In this document: positions 55,360 to 63,072 of the stretch, one piece after another
Numbering within the stretch: the first letter of the stretch is position 1
How the letters are laid out: each line of letters starts with the position of its first letter
Origin: CAG-103 sp963627135
GTDB taxonomy: Bacteria; Bacillota; Clostridia; Oscillospirales; Oscillospiraceae
NCBI GenBank assembly: GCA_963627135.1
Contig: CAVFZY010000029.1
Coordinates: 1-64,000 of the forward strand
DNA length: 64,000 nucleotides
Direction of reading: 5' to 3'
Program-made: the position numbers and the translations under genes
Notes under the pieces: model-generated
Database searches by the model: none
What the model was told of the DNA's origin: nothing
Seen by the model: only the letters and a program-made list of their open reading frames with translations

Positions 55360-56193
55360 ATGAAGTTTACAAAAATGCAGGGCTGCGGCAATGATTATAT
55401 CTATGTCAACTGCTTCACCGAGACGGTGGACGATCCATCGGCCGCGGCTATCCGCCTGTCCGACCGCCACTTCGGCATCGGTGGGGACGGCCTGGTGCTC
55501 ATCTGCCCGTCAGAGGTTGCGGATTTCTGCATGGAGATGTACAATGCCGACGGTTCGCGCTCGGAAATGTGCGGCAATGCCATCCGCTGCGTGGGCAAAT
55601 ATGTCTACGACCGCGGCCTGACCGGCAAGACTGAACTCACGATCGAGACGCGCGCCGGTATCAAGACGCTCTGGCTGAACGTGGTCGACGGCGCGGTCGA
55701 GACCGTGCGTGTGTGCATGGGCAGCCCAGAGTTCCGGCCGGAGAAGATCCCGGTCGCGGCGACGGGGGAGACTTTCCTCGAGCAGCCGATCGACGTGCTG
55801 GGCGAGACGTGGATCGTCTCGTCGGTCAATACCGGCAACCCGCACTGCGTCACTTACGTGGACGATGCCATGGCGCTGGATTTCCCGCGTATCGGCCCCG
55901 CGTTTGAAAACCATAAAATGTTCCCTTCGCGGGCGAATATCGAGTTTGTCGAGGTCGTGGACGATCACACGCTGCGCGTGCGCGTGTGGGAGCGCGGCAG
56001 CGGCGAGACGCTCGCCTGCGGCACGGGCTCCACGGCGGCACTGGCTGTCACGGCGCGGCTGGGCAAGTGTGGCGACGAGGCGGATGTGATCCTGCGCGGT
56101 GGCAAGCTGCACATTGTATGGGACCGGGCGCAGAACCTGCTGTATATGACCGGCCCTGCGGCATTTGTATTTGACGGAACGGTCACGCTCTGA
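55360..56193 (+). CDS. dapF: Diaminopimelate epimerase
   Basis: PLP-independent racemase converting LL- to meso-diaminopimelate for peptidoglycan and lysine. 277 residues. The two catalytic cysteines are in NADGSRSEMCGNAIRC (thiol 1) and ERGSGETLACGTGSTA (thiol 2). The N-terminal FTKMQGCGNDYIYVN is typical. Start at ATG 55360 behind AGGAGGT. The 14-bp tandem repeat lies between any promoter and the ribosome site. Confidence 0.96.
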   Translation: MKFTKMQGCGNDYIYVNCFTETVDDPSAAAIRLSDRHFGIGGDGLVLICPSEVADFCMEMYNADGSRSEMCGNAIRCVGKYVYDRGLTGKTELTIETRAGIKTLWLNVVDGAVETVRVCMGSPEFRPEKIPVAATGETFLEQPIDVLGETWIVSSVNTGNPHCVTYVDDAMALDFPRIGPAFENHKMFPSRANIEFVEVVDDHTLRVRVWERGSGETLACGTGSTAALAVTARLGKCGDEADVILRGGKLHIVWDRAQNLLYMTGPAAFVFDGTVTL

Positions 56194-56229
56194 GTGTGGC
56201 TGCGATGATGGTGCAGGAGGTTGTGAGCC

Positions 56230-56925
56230 ATGAAAACGATCATCGGAACGAAAACAGACGTTACCAAAGAGCTGGCGGCGCAGGTCGCGGCCGTGCTCGC
56301 GCGTAAGCCGGAGGCGAACATCTCCATTTCGGCGGTGGACCTGCCGGCAGAAGTGCTCAGTGCGCTTGCTGCCAGTGACATTGCCTTTGACAAGGCGACG
56401 CTCTTCCAGGCGTGTGAATATTGCGGTGCGGCCGGCAAGGGCGCGTACGCTGTCGGCGCGGCGTTTCAGCCCCTCACGGCGGCAAAGCTGTTTGCGGCCG
56501 TGCACGCCCCGGATCCGGACGCGGACACCGAGCACGCGGCAGACTACGACGCTGCCATCCAGGCGGCCGGCGGGCTCGATCTGGTCATCCTTGGCCTTGG
56601 TGAGCGCGGCCACGTCGCGTTTAACGAGCCGGGTGCCGGTTTTGGCGAGAAGACGCACATCGCCAAGCTCGCGGAAGTGACGCGCGAGGCTATCGCTGCG
56701 GATTTTGGCACGCTTGAGCAGACGCCGGAGCACGGCATCACGATCGGCATCCAAACGATCCTGGGTGCGAAAATGATCCTGCTCGTCGGCTTTGGCGCGC
56801 GCTGTGCGAAGGCGGCCAACGCCACGCTCACGGGCCGCCCGGAGACGTTTATCCCCGCGTCGTTCCTGCAACTGCACACGGATGTCGAGGTTTATCTTGA
56901 CGCGGACGCTGCCGCGCAGTTATAA
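56230..56925 (+). CDS. Glucosamine-6-phosphate deaminase-like sugar-phosphate isomerase
   Basis: 231 residues, somewhat shorter than canonical NagB. It keeps the core LVILGLGERGHVAFNEPGAGF motif with the catalytic-region Asn/Glu and TIGIQTILGAKMILLVGFGARCAKAANATLTG, the substrate loop. The N-terminal region lacks the usual GxTP phosphate loop in a recognisable form, so activity is uncertain. It lies between dapF and glmM; a role in shuttling amino sugar between glycolysis and wall precursors would fit but is inferred. GGAGG 8 nt before ATG 56230. Confidence 0.7.
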   Translation: MKTIIGTKTDVTKELAAQVAAVLARKPEANISISAVDLPAEVLSALAASDIAFDKATLFQACEYCGAAGKGAYAVGAAFQPLTAAKLFAAVHAPDPDADTEHAADYDAAIQAAGGLDLVILGLGERGHVAFNEPGAGFGEKTHIAKLAEVTREAIAADFGTLEQTPEHGITIGIQTILGAKMILLVGFGARCAKAANATLTGRPETFIPASFLQLHTDVEVYLDADAAAQL

Positions 56926-56929
56926 TAAA

Positions 56930-56961
56930 TCGTTGCCCGCAGTGCTTTGCGGGCGATTTTG
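56930..56961 (+). terminator. Weak terminator-like hairpin before glmM
   Basis: GCCCGCA (56935-56941) pairs with TGCGGGC (56948-56954), followed by GATTTTG. Short T-run. Confidence 0.45.
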
Positions 56962-56978
56962 ATCGGAGGGAAGCATCC

Positions 56979-58328
56979 ATGTCCAAATATTTCGGTACTG
57001 ACGGCTTCCGCGGTGAGGCCAACGTGGGCCTGACGGTGGAACACGCCTACCGGATCGGCCGGTTTCTCGGCTGGTATTACGGCCGGGAGCAGAAGTGCGC
57101 GGTCGTGATCGGTAAAGATACCCGCAGATCCAGCTATATGTTTGAAAATGCGCTGTCCGCAGGCCTGACGGCCTCGGGTGCGGACGCCTATCTCATGCAC
57201 GTGACGACGACACCGAGTGTGTCCTACATCGTCCGTTCGGACGATTTTGACTGCGGCATCATGATCAGCGCGAGCCATAATCCCTATACGGACAACGGCA
57301 TCAAGCTGCTCAACAGCGCCGGTGAGAAGATGGAGCAGAGCGTCATTGACGAGATTGAGAACTATCTTGACGGCAATCTGGAGATCCCGTTTGCCACGGG
57401 CGGAGACATCGGCCGCACGCAGGACTATTCCGCTGGCCGCAACCGCTACATCGGTTATCTCATCAGTCTGTCCACACACTCGTACAAGGGCATGAAGGTC
57501 GGCCTTGACTGCGCCAACGGCAGCACGTGGATGATGGCGAAGAACATCTTCGACGCGCTCGGCGCGGATACGTATGTCATCGGCAATCAGCCCGACGGTA
57601 CGAACATCAACCGCGACTGCGGCTCGACGCACATCGAGAACCTGCAAAAACATGTTCGTCTCAACCGGCTGGACGTGGGCTTTGCCTTTGACGGCGACGC
57701 TGACCGCTGCCTGGCCGTGGATGAAAACGGCTCGGTCGTCAACGGCGACAAGATCCTCTATGTCTGCGCGCGCAACATGCAGACCGAGGGCCGTTTTGGC
57801 AATTCCAAGGTCGTCACGACAGTCATGTCCAACCTCGGCCTGTATAAGGCACTCGACGAGGTCGGCATCGGCTATGAAAAGACGGCCGTCGGCGATAAAT
57901 ACGTCGCGGAAAATATGCGTGCCAACGGACACCTGATCGGCGGCGAACAATCCGGGCACATTATTTTCGGCAAATATGCCAATACTGGTGATGGATTGCT
58001 GACGGCCATCAAGCTCATGCAGGTCATGCTTGACCGCAAGAAAACGCTCTCCGAGCTGGCTGCACCGGTGCGCGAGTACCCGCAGCAGCTCACGAATGTG
58101 GAGGTCGACGACAAAGACGCCACGCTCCACGACCCTGCGGTCGTTGCGGCGGAGCGGGCCGTCACCGAGCGGCTCGGCGACGAGGGACGCATCCTCGTGC
58201 GTAAGAGCGGCACGGAGCCGGTGCTGCGCGTCATGGTCGAGGCGGCCACGCACGCACTGTGTGAGGAAAACGTTGCGTATGTGATCGATGTTATGCAAAA
58301 GAGCGGGCATCTGATCCGGGTAAGATGA
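56979..58328 (+). CDS. glmM: Phosphoglucosamine mutase
   Basis: Converts glucosamine-6-phosphate to glucosamine-1-phosphate for UDP-GlcNAc synthesis. 449 residues. N-terminal YFGTDGFRGEANVGLT, active-site phosphoserine loop ISASHNPYTDNGIKLL, metal loop FAFDGDADRCLAVDENG, sugar loop GGEQSGHIIF, and C-terminal phosphate loop RKSGTEPVLRVMVE. Ends 1 bp before the next gene. Confidence 0.96.
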   Translation: MSKYFGTDGFRGEANVGLTVEHAYRIGRFLGWYYGREQKCAVVIGKDTRRSSYMFENALSAGLTASGADAYLMHVTTTPSVSYIVRSDDFDCGIMISASHNPYTDNGIKLLNSAGEKMEQSVIDEIENYLDGNLEIPFATGGDIGRTQDYSAGRNRYIGYLISLSTHSYKGMKVGLDCANGSTWMMAKNIFDALGADTYVIGNQPDGTNINRDCGSTHIENLQKHVRLNRLDVGFAFDGDADRCLAVDENGSVVNGDKILYVCARNMQTEGRFGNSKVVTTVMSNLGLYKALDEVGIGYEKTAVGDKYVAENMRANGHLIGGEQSGHIIFGKYANTGDGLLTAIKLMQVMLDRKKTLSELAAPVREYPQQLTNVEVDDKDATLHDPAVVAAERAVTERLGDEGRILVRKSGTEPVLRVMVEAATHALCEENVAYVIDVMQKSGHLIRVR

Positions 58329-58329
58329 T

Positions 58330-58989
58330 ATGATGACGATACAAGACCTGCTCGACCTGAGCAAGACGATCGCGGCCCCGCTGTTTGCGGGCAAGACCTA
58401 TCCGTGGGAAGCGTTGGCGGAAATCGGAGATTTCATTCTTCAGCTCGGCCCGACGCTCTCGGCGGAGGAATACGAGCAGCGCGGCGAGAACATCTGGATT
58501 GCGCGCGATGCCAAGATCTTTGACAGCGCCTATATCGCCGGCCCCTGCATCATCGACCATGGCGCCGAGCTGCGCCAGTGCGCCTTTGTGCGCGGCAATG
58601 CAATCGTGGGCAAAAACGCCGTCGTCGGCAACTCCTGCGAGCTGAAAAACGTCGTCCTGTTCGATAACGTCCAGACGCCGCATTTTAACTATGTCGGCGA
58701 TTCCGTCCTTGGCTACAAGTCCCACATGGGCGCAGGCTCCATCACGTCGAACGTCAAGAGCGACAAGACGCTCGTCGTCATCAAAAACGGGGATGAACGC
58801 ATCGAGACCGGCCGCAAAAAGGTCGGTGCCATCCTCGGCGACTATGTAGAGGTCGGCTGCAACAGCGTTCTGAACCCCGGCACGGTCATCGGCCGGCACT
58901 CGAACATTTATCCGGTGTCGTGTGTGCGCGGCGTCATCCCGGCGGACAGCATCCTTAAGTCCTCAGGAGAGGTCGTCCACAAGAAATGA
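58330..58989 (+). CDS. Left-handed beta-helix acyltransferase/GlmU-like protein
   Basis: 219 residues. After about 50 helical residues comes a hexapeptide-repeat left-handed beta-helix (about residues 55-205: IWIARDAKIFDSAYIAGPCIIDHGAELRQCAFVRGNAIVGKNAVVGNSCELKNVVL...). It resembles the C-terminal acetyltransferase half of GlmU and proteins labelled UDP-GlcNAc pyrophosphorylase-related, but has no nucleotidyltransferase domain. Placement directly after glmM (1-bp gap) suggests it works on glucosamine-1-phosphate or a related sugar. Start ATG 58330, with another ATG at 58333. Followed by a strong terminator. Confidence 0.8.
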   Translation: MMTIQDLLDLSKTIAAPLFAGKTYPWEALAEIGDFILQLGPTLSAEEYEQRGENIWIARDAKIFDSAYIAGPCIIDHGAELRQCAFVRGNAIVGKNAVVGNSCELKNVVLFDNVQTPHFNYVGDSVLGYKSHMGAGSITSNVKSDKTLVVIKNGDERIETGRKKVGAILGDYVEVGCNSVLNPGTVIGRHSNIYPVSCVRGVIPADSILKSSGEVVHKK

Positions 58990-58994
58990 AAGCA

Positions 58995-59027
58995 AAATCC
59001 CATCGGCTTGCACCGATGGGATTTTTT
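58995..59027 (+). terminator. Intrinsic terminator after the beta-helix protein gene
   Basis: AAATCCCATCGG pairs perfectly with CCGATGGGATTT around a CTTGCA loop, followed by TTTT. It lies between convergent genes and could serve both. Confidence 0.9.
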
Positions 59028-59043
59028 TCTGCCGCCCGCGCCC

Positions 59044-59838
59044 TTACAGCAGGCTGCGGTAGTCTTCGTCCGGTGTCACGCAGTCCGGCGGGAAGAACTC
59101 GTCGATGGGGAAGTGGATGCGACTGAACATCGAGCACGGATCGTCCTCGGTCGAGCCCTGGCACGCTTTGTCCGGCATGCAGTAGTCGTAGGCCGGGATG
59201 AGCAGCTGCGTGTCGCGCTCGAGCCGGATGATCGAAAACTGCCCCAGCGTCACGTACAGCTTCTTGCCGCAGCAGGTCAGCGAGAGCTCCTCGCCCATGG
59301 CGTCGAGGATCTTCTGCGGGATGGCGCGCGGCTCCTGCTGCTCGGATTCCACGGAGCTGCCGCAGTCCACCAGCTTCATGTGCAGGGCGATCGGGTCGAC
59401 GGATTCGACCACGCCGATCGGCAGGCTGTTTTCGCACGGGTCGCAGCAGCAGTTGTCGGAAGCGAAGACCTTCGCGCTCGCCTGGCTGCCGAAGAGCATG
59501 ACGCGCTTGTCGAAGATCGCAAGGCCGCACACCGGCTCGCAGCCGGGGAATGTCTCGCCGCGCACGCGGTAGAAGTACGTCACGTCCACCGTGTAGTAGC
59601 CTTTATTGAAGGTGATCTCCTTGACGTGTACGTCGGCGCACAGTAGCTCGGCGCTGCGCGGACGCACACTCAGGGCACTGTCCAGCCTTGCCTGCGAGCA
59701 TGTCGTGGGATACACCCGCAGGTCTTCCACGCAGTCTTTATCACGGCAGGAGTCGAAGATCTTGCGCGTATGGATACAAACCGCTTCCCGGACGGCAGCA
59801 CTGCTTTCGACCGGTCCCGGTACCACTTTGTCTGCCAT
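59044..59838 (-). CDS. Cys-rich conserved hypothetical protein
   Basis: 264 residues with many cysteines, clustered in CIHTRKIFDSCRDKDCVEDLRVY near the N-terminus and in DNCCCDPCENS, LTCCGKK and the C-terminal part. No signal peptide or membrane helix is visible. The CxxH/DSCRDKDC start is one I associate with hypothetical proteins in spore-forming Clostridia, possibly spore-surface related, but I cannot name a characterised family. Start chosen at ATG 59838, 6 nt after GGAGG; ATG 59856 lies upstream of that site. Monocistronic, transcribed convergently with the glmM block. Confidence 0.65.
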   Translation of the reverse strand: MADKVVPGPVESSAAVREAVCIHTRKIFDSCRDKDCVEDLRVYPTTCSQARLDSALSVRPRSAELLCADVHVKEITFNKGYYTVDVTYFYRVRGETFPGCEPVCGLAIFDKRVMLFGSQASAKVFASDNCCCDPCENSLPIGVVESVDPIALHMKLVDCGSSVESEQQEPRAIPQKILDAMGEELSLTCCGKKLYVTLGQFSIIRLERDTQLLIPAYDYCMPDKACQGSTEDDPCSMFSRIHFPIDEFFPPDCVTPDEDYRSLL

Positions 59839-59924
59839 TTCATAACCTCCTGGCATCAGATTGAAGCACGCTTCAGTAACAGTGTATGCGTAGCGGTTTT
59901 CGATGTGCTTCCTTTTGAAAACCC

Positions 59925-59953
59925 TTTACACAAAACGCTTTCCGCGCTATAAT
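59925..59953 (+). promoter_or_regulatory. Promoter for DUF4364-asnA
   Basis: TTTACA (59925-59930), 17-bp spacer, perfect TATAAT (59948-59953), 30 bp before the start codon. Confidence 0.75.
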
Positions 59954-59982
59954 CATATATTATCCCAAGTGGGAGGTGCGCC

Positions 59983-60519
59983 ATGGAAGGCCTCGGCTTC
60001 ATCCACGAGAAACTGGACATTAAGATCCTGATCCTCTACATTTTGAATCATTTACCCGCGGCGGTGGACGCCCAGACGTTGTCCGACCTCGTTTTCTGCG
60101 ACAACGGCATCGGCTATTTTGATTACTCCGACTGTCTCGCGGAATTGGTGGATACGGCGCACATCACGCAAGAGGGCGGCAAGTATCGCATCACGGAAAA
60201 GGGCAGCCGCAACGTCAACGAAGTCGCCAGCAGCCTGCCGTATTCCGTGCGCATGAAGGCCGACCGCATCACGGAGCCGATCGCCGAGCAGATGCGCCGC
60301 GCCTCCATGATCGTCGCGCAGCATACAAACACGCCGGAGGGCGGGTGCAATGTGCGCCTCGCGCTCTCGGACGGCATCGGGCAGATCGTCTCTATGCAGC
60401 TTCTGGCTGCCGATGAGGCGCAGGCGCGCACGATGGAGCACTACTTCAAGGCACACGCGGAGGACGTCTATCAGACGCTCGTGCGTATGCTTACAGAAAG
60501 CGAGGAAACGAAAGCATGA
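59983..60519 (+). CDS. DUF4364 family winged-helix protein
   Basis: 178 residues. The N-terminal half is a winged-helix fold (DIKILILYILNHLP..., CLAELVDTAHITQEGGKYRITEKG), the pattern of DUF4364, found in Clostridia and thought to be a DNA-binding regulator. The C-terminal half may dimerise or bind a ligand. GGGAGG precedes the ATG, and the gene is coupled to asnA by an ATGA overlap, so it may sense nitrogen or asparagine status. That is inference. Confidence 0.85.
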   Translation: MEGLGFIHEKLDIKILILYILNHLPAAVDAQTLSDLVFCDNGIGYFDYSDCLAELVDTAHITQEGGKYRITEKGSRNVNEVASSLPYSVRMKADRITEPIAEQMRRASMIVAQHTNTPEGGCNVRLALSDGIGQIVSMQLLAADEAQARTMEHYFKAHAEDVYQTLVRMLTESEETKA

Positions 60520-61529
60520 ACACCTACATTCCCGAGGGCTACAAGAGCCTGCTCGGCGTTTATGACACGCAGAAGGCCATCGGCCTGCTCAAGCGCCTGT
60601 TTGAGGATCAGATCGCCGCGAATCTGAACCTGTTCCGTGTCTCAGCGCCGCTGTTTCTGGAGGAGTCGAGCGGCCTGAACGATAACCTCAACGGCTATGA
60701 GCGCCCGGTTTCGTTCGACATTCTGCAGACAGGTCGGGAGGCGCAGGTCGTCCAGTCGCTCGCCAAGTGGAAGCGCATGGCCCTCTACCGCTATGATTTC
60801 TACCCCGGAAAGGGCCTCTATACCGACATGAACGCCATCCGCCGCGATGAGGACGTGCTCGATAATCTGCACTCGGTCTACGTCGATCAGTGGGACTGGG
60901 AAAAGGTCATCGAGCGCCGCGACCGGAATCTGGACTATCTCAAGTCCACGGTTATGGACATCGTTGCCGCCGTCTGCGAGACGCAGCGCACCATGCGTGC
61001 GATCTATCCGCAGCTTCAGGTGCTGCCGGAGCTGGAGCGTCAGGTGACGTTCATCACCGCGCAGGAGCTCGAGGACCGCTATCCGGATCTGACGCCGAAA
61101 GAGCGCGAGCATGCCTTCGTGCGCGAGCACCATACGACGTTCATCATCGGCATCGGCGGCGCGCTGCGCTCCGGCAAGCCGCATGACGGCCGCTCGCCGG
61201 ATTATGACGACTGGACCATGAACGGTGACATCCTGTTCTGGAACGAGCTGCTCGACTGTGCGTTTGAGCTTTCGTCCATGGGCATCCGCGTTGATCCCGA
61301 GAGTCTGGATTGCCAGCTGACCATTGCTGGCTGTGATGACCGCCGCACGCTTACCTATCACAAGATGCTGCTTGCGGGTCAGCTGCCGCTGACGATCGGC
61401 GGCGGCATCGGCCAGTCGCGCCTGTCCATGCTCCTGCTTGGCAAGGCACACATTGGTGAAGTGCAGGCGTCCGTCTGGGACGATGAGACGACCGCCGTCT
61501 GCGAGCAGGCTGGCGTCCTGCTGCTGTAA
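60516..61529 (+). CDS. asnA: Aspartate-ammonia ligase (asparagine synthetase A)
   Basis: Makes asparagine from aspartate, ammonia and ATP with a class II synthetase-like fold. 337 residues: VSAPLFLEESSGLNDNLNG, LHSVYVDQWDWEKVI, MNGDILFWNELLDCAFELSSMGIRVD, and GGGIGQSRLSMLLLGKAHIGEVQASVWD are typical. Overlaps the DUF4364 gene by 4 bp; a strong terminator follows. Confidence 0.97.
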   Translation: MNTYIPEGYKSLLGVYDTQKAIGLLKRLFEDQIAANLNLFRVSAPLFLEESSGLNDNLNGYERPVSFDILQTGREAQVVQSLAKWKRMALYRYDFYPGKGLYTDMNAIRRDEDVLDNLHSVYVDQWDWEKVIERRDRNLDYLKSTVMDIVAAVCETQRTMRAIYPQLQVLPELERQVTFITAQELEDRYPDLTPKEREHAFVREHHTTFIIGIGGALRSGKPHDGRSPDYDDWTMNGDILFWNELLDCAFELSSMGIRVDPESLDCQLTIAGCDDRRTLTYHKMLLAGQLPLTIGGGIGQSRLSMLLLGKAHIGEVQASVWDDETTAVCEQAGVLLL

Positions 61530-61542
61530 AACGGTTCATACG

Positions 61543-61576
61543 AAAAGGCCCGGAGCCATTGACTCCGGGCCTTTTG
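61543..61576 (+). terminator. Intrinsic terminator of asnA
   Basis: AAAAGGCCCGGAG pairs perfectly with CTCCGGGCCTTTT around a CCATTGA loop. About 180 bp of non-coding DNA follow, holding only a possible 12-codon frame (61683-61721). Confidence 0.9.
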
Positions 61577-61758
61577 TCATGCATTTGCGTGCACTTTGTC
61601 GAATTAAGATGTGAAATATGGCCGATGCCCGCACGAAGATACTCCGGTGTGCTATGCCGTCCCACGCAAAGGAGGGCATACCATGCGAATAATGGTTGCA
61701 TATTCCTGCTCTGGAATGTAAAATAAAGGGGAATGCAAGAAACGGAGGGGCAACAATG

Positions 61759-62428
61759 TGAATGGTATTCTGCGCCGACTGCGGGGCAAAGCTGTATCAG
61801 GTGCGCGGGCGCAATCTACCGCAAAGTGAATACATGGTGTGCGCCTGGTGTGCGCCACCTACCGAAAAAAGGCAAAGAAAAATGCACCTCGCACCAGATA
61901 CGCAACTCCGTCATCGAGAAGTTCCTGCTGGACGGTATCCGCAGCATGACCGCTTATGTGCGTGAGCATGAGGACGAGTTCGTGGAAATGGTCACCAAAC
62001 TATCCAGAGCAGAAACCGAAAAGGCTCTTCGAGATGAGAAGCGAGATTTGGAACAGTCGCTGACACGGGTACACAAGCTCGATACCATCATCCAGCGGCT
62101 CTACGAGGATAATGTCGAGGGCAAGATATCTGACGAGCGTTTTTCCAAGATGTCCGAAAGCTATGAAGCGGAGCAGAAAGCACTGGAGGGACGCATTGCA
62201 GATCTTCGCGGCAGCATTGCCGCCCAGCAGGAGAGCCGTGTGAATGTAAACAGCTTCGTTGCCCTTGTGCGTAAGCATACGGACATACGAGAGCTGAGTG
62301 CGGAGATCGCCCGAGAGTTTGTAGAACGGGTCGAGGTGTTTCAGCCCGCACAGGTTGGCGGCACAAAGGTTCAGCGACTGCGGATTGTTTGGAACTGCAT
62401 CGGTGAATTTGCGCTGCCACAGCCCTAA
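61759..62428 (+). pseudogene. C-terminal remnant of a large serine recombinase, with 11-bp duplication frameshift
   Basis: The surviving part begins at the recombinase zinc beta ribbon (MVFCADCGAKLYQVRGRNLPQSEYMVCA) and continues with KKGKEKCTSHQIRNSVIEKFLLDGI, a coiled coil (about 62030-62230) and a DUF4368-like end (VREL-type helix, FVERVEVFQPAQ...QRLRIVWNCIGEF). The catalytic resolvase domain is absent. The first and second parts are in different frames because TGGTGTGCGCC is duplicated in tandem (61835-61845 and 61846-61856); removing one copy restores CATYRKKGKEKC. Such recombinases mobilise conjugative transposons and phages. This copy is dead. Confidence 0.85.
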
Positions 62429-62442
62429 ATGGGCAGAAAAAC

Positions 62443-62476
62443 GGCATAGCCGCATATTACGACTATGCCAATTTTT
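62443..62476 (+). terminator. Terminator after the recombinase remnant
   Basis: GGCATAG (62443-62449) pairs with CTATGCC (62463-62469), followed by AATTTTT. Confidence 0.65.
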
Positions 62477-62551
62477 CAGGGATTACAAAATCCCTAAGTT
62501 GTACCCTCTAAATGTCGCGGCATTTCTATTTATATTTTGCAGTTCTGCACG

Positions 62552-62584
62552 AAAAAAGGAGACTGGCAGCAGAGCACAGTCTCC
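62552..62584 (-). terminator. Orphan minus-strand terminator
   Basis: GGAGACTG (62558-62565) pairs with CAGTCTCC (62577-62584) and is followed on the minus strand by six Ts. No minus-strand gene feeds it now, suggesting a lost partner gene of the mobile remnant. 62585-62770 shows no gene. Confidence 0.5.
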
Positions 62585-62771
62585 AAGGATGTAGTCAGCA
62601 AAGTTTGCAAGACAGGGCTGACCGCAGTGCTTTTATTATAGTGGGATTCCTCAAGACTGTCAAGATAGAAATTACAGAAAGAAACATTCCTTCCGAAAAC
62701 AAGAATTGACAAATTTCGCATATTTCTCTGCAAAATGAAAAATTTTCGGTCGTGCGCTGGCTCAGAAATGC

Positions 62772-62800
62772 TTGACAAACGGCGCGGCAGGGCCTATAAT
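62772..62800 (+). promoter_or_regulatory. Consensus promoter for the valS T-box transcript
   Basis: Perfect TTGACA (62772-62777), 17-bp spacer, perfect TATAAT (62795-62800). Confidence 0.85.
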
Positions 62801-62806
62801 TTTCCC

Positions 62807-63044
62807 ATCTATTTGCGAAGAAGGGGAGGAGTAGTTTCCCGGCGGACGTCAGAGAGAAGGCGGTTGGTGCAAGCCTTTTGGATGCCGGAGATGAAGGTCG
62901 CCCCGGAGCAGCCGGCCTGAACGGAGTAGGGCGGCCGGGTTCTCCCGTTACAGAGACAAGAGTGCCACGCGTCTGCGTGGAATTCAGGTGGTACCGCGGT
63001 TTCAATCGCCCTGAAACAGTCCGTTTCGGGGCGATTTTTTTGCG
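62807..63044 (+). promoter_or_regulatory. T-box leader of valS
   Basis: Stem I contains AGAGAG (about 62856) and a GGTTGGTGCAAG distal loop. A candidate specifier GTC (62897-62899) lies on its 3' side in ATGAAGGTCGCC. The T-box core AGGTGGTACCGCGG is at 62986-62999. The terminator pairs about 63004-63017 with 63023-63036 and is followed by a T-run. Uncharged tRNA-Val would favour read-through into valS. Confidence 0.9.
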
Positions 63045-63072
63045 CCCCGGCAATCTTAAAGGAGGAGAAGCC

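Noticed and set aside
61683..61721. A 12-codon frame with AGGAGG upstream between asnA and the recombinase remnant.
   Set aside because: Too short to support a product, with no conserved feature visible.
62530..62778. An 82-codon minus-strand frame before the valS leader.
   Set aside because: No convincing ribosome site or homology, and it crosses an orphan terminator and the valS promoter region.
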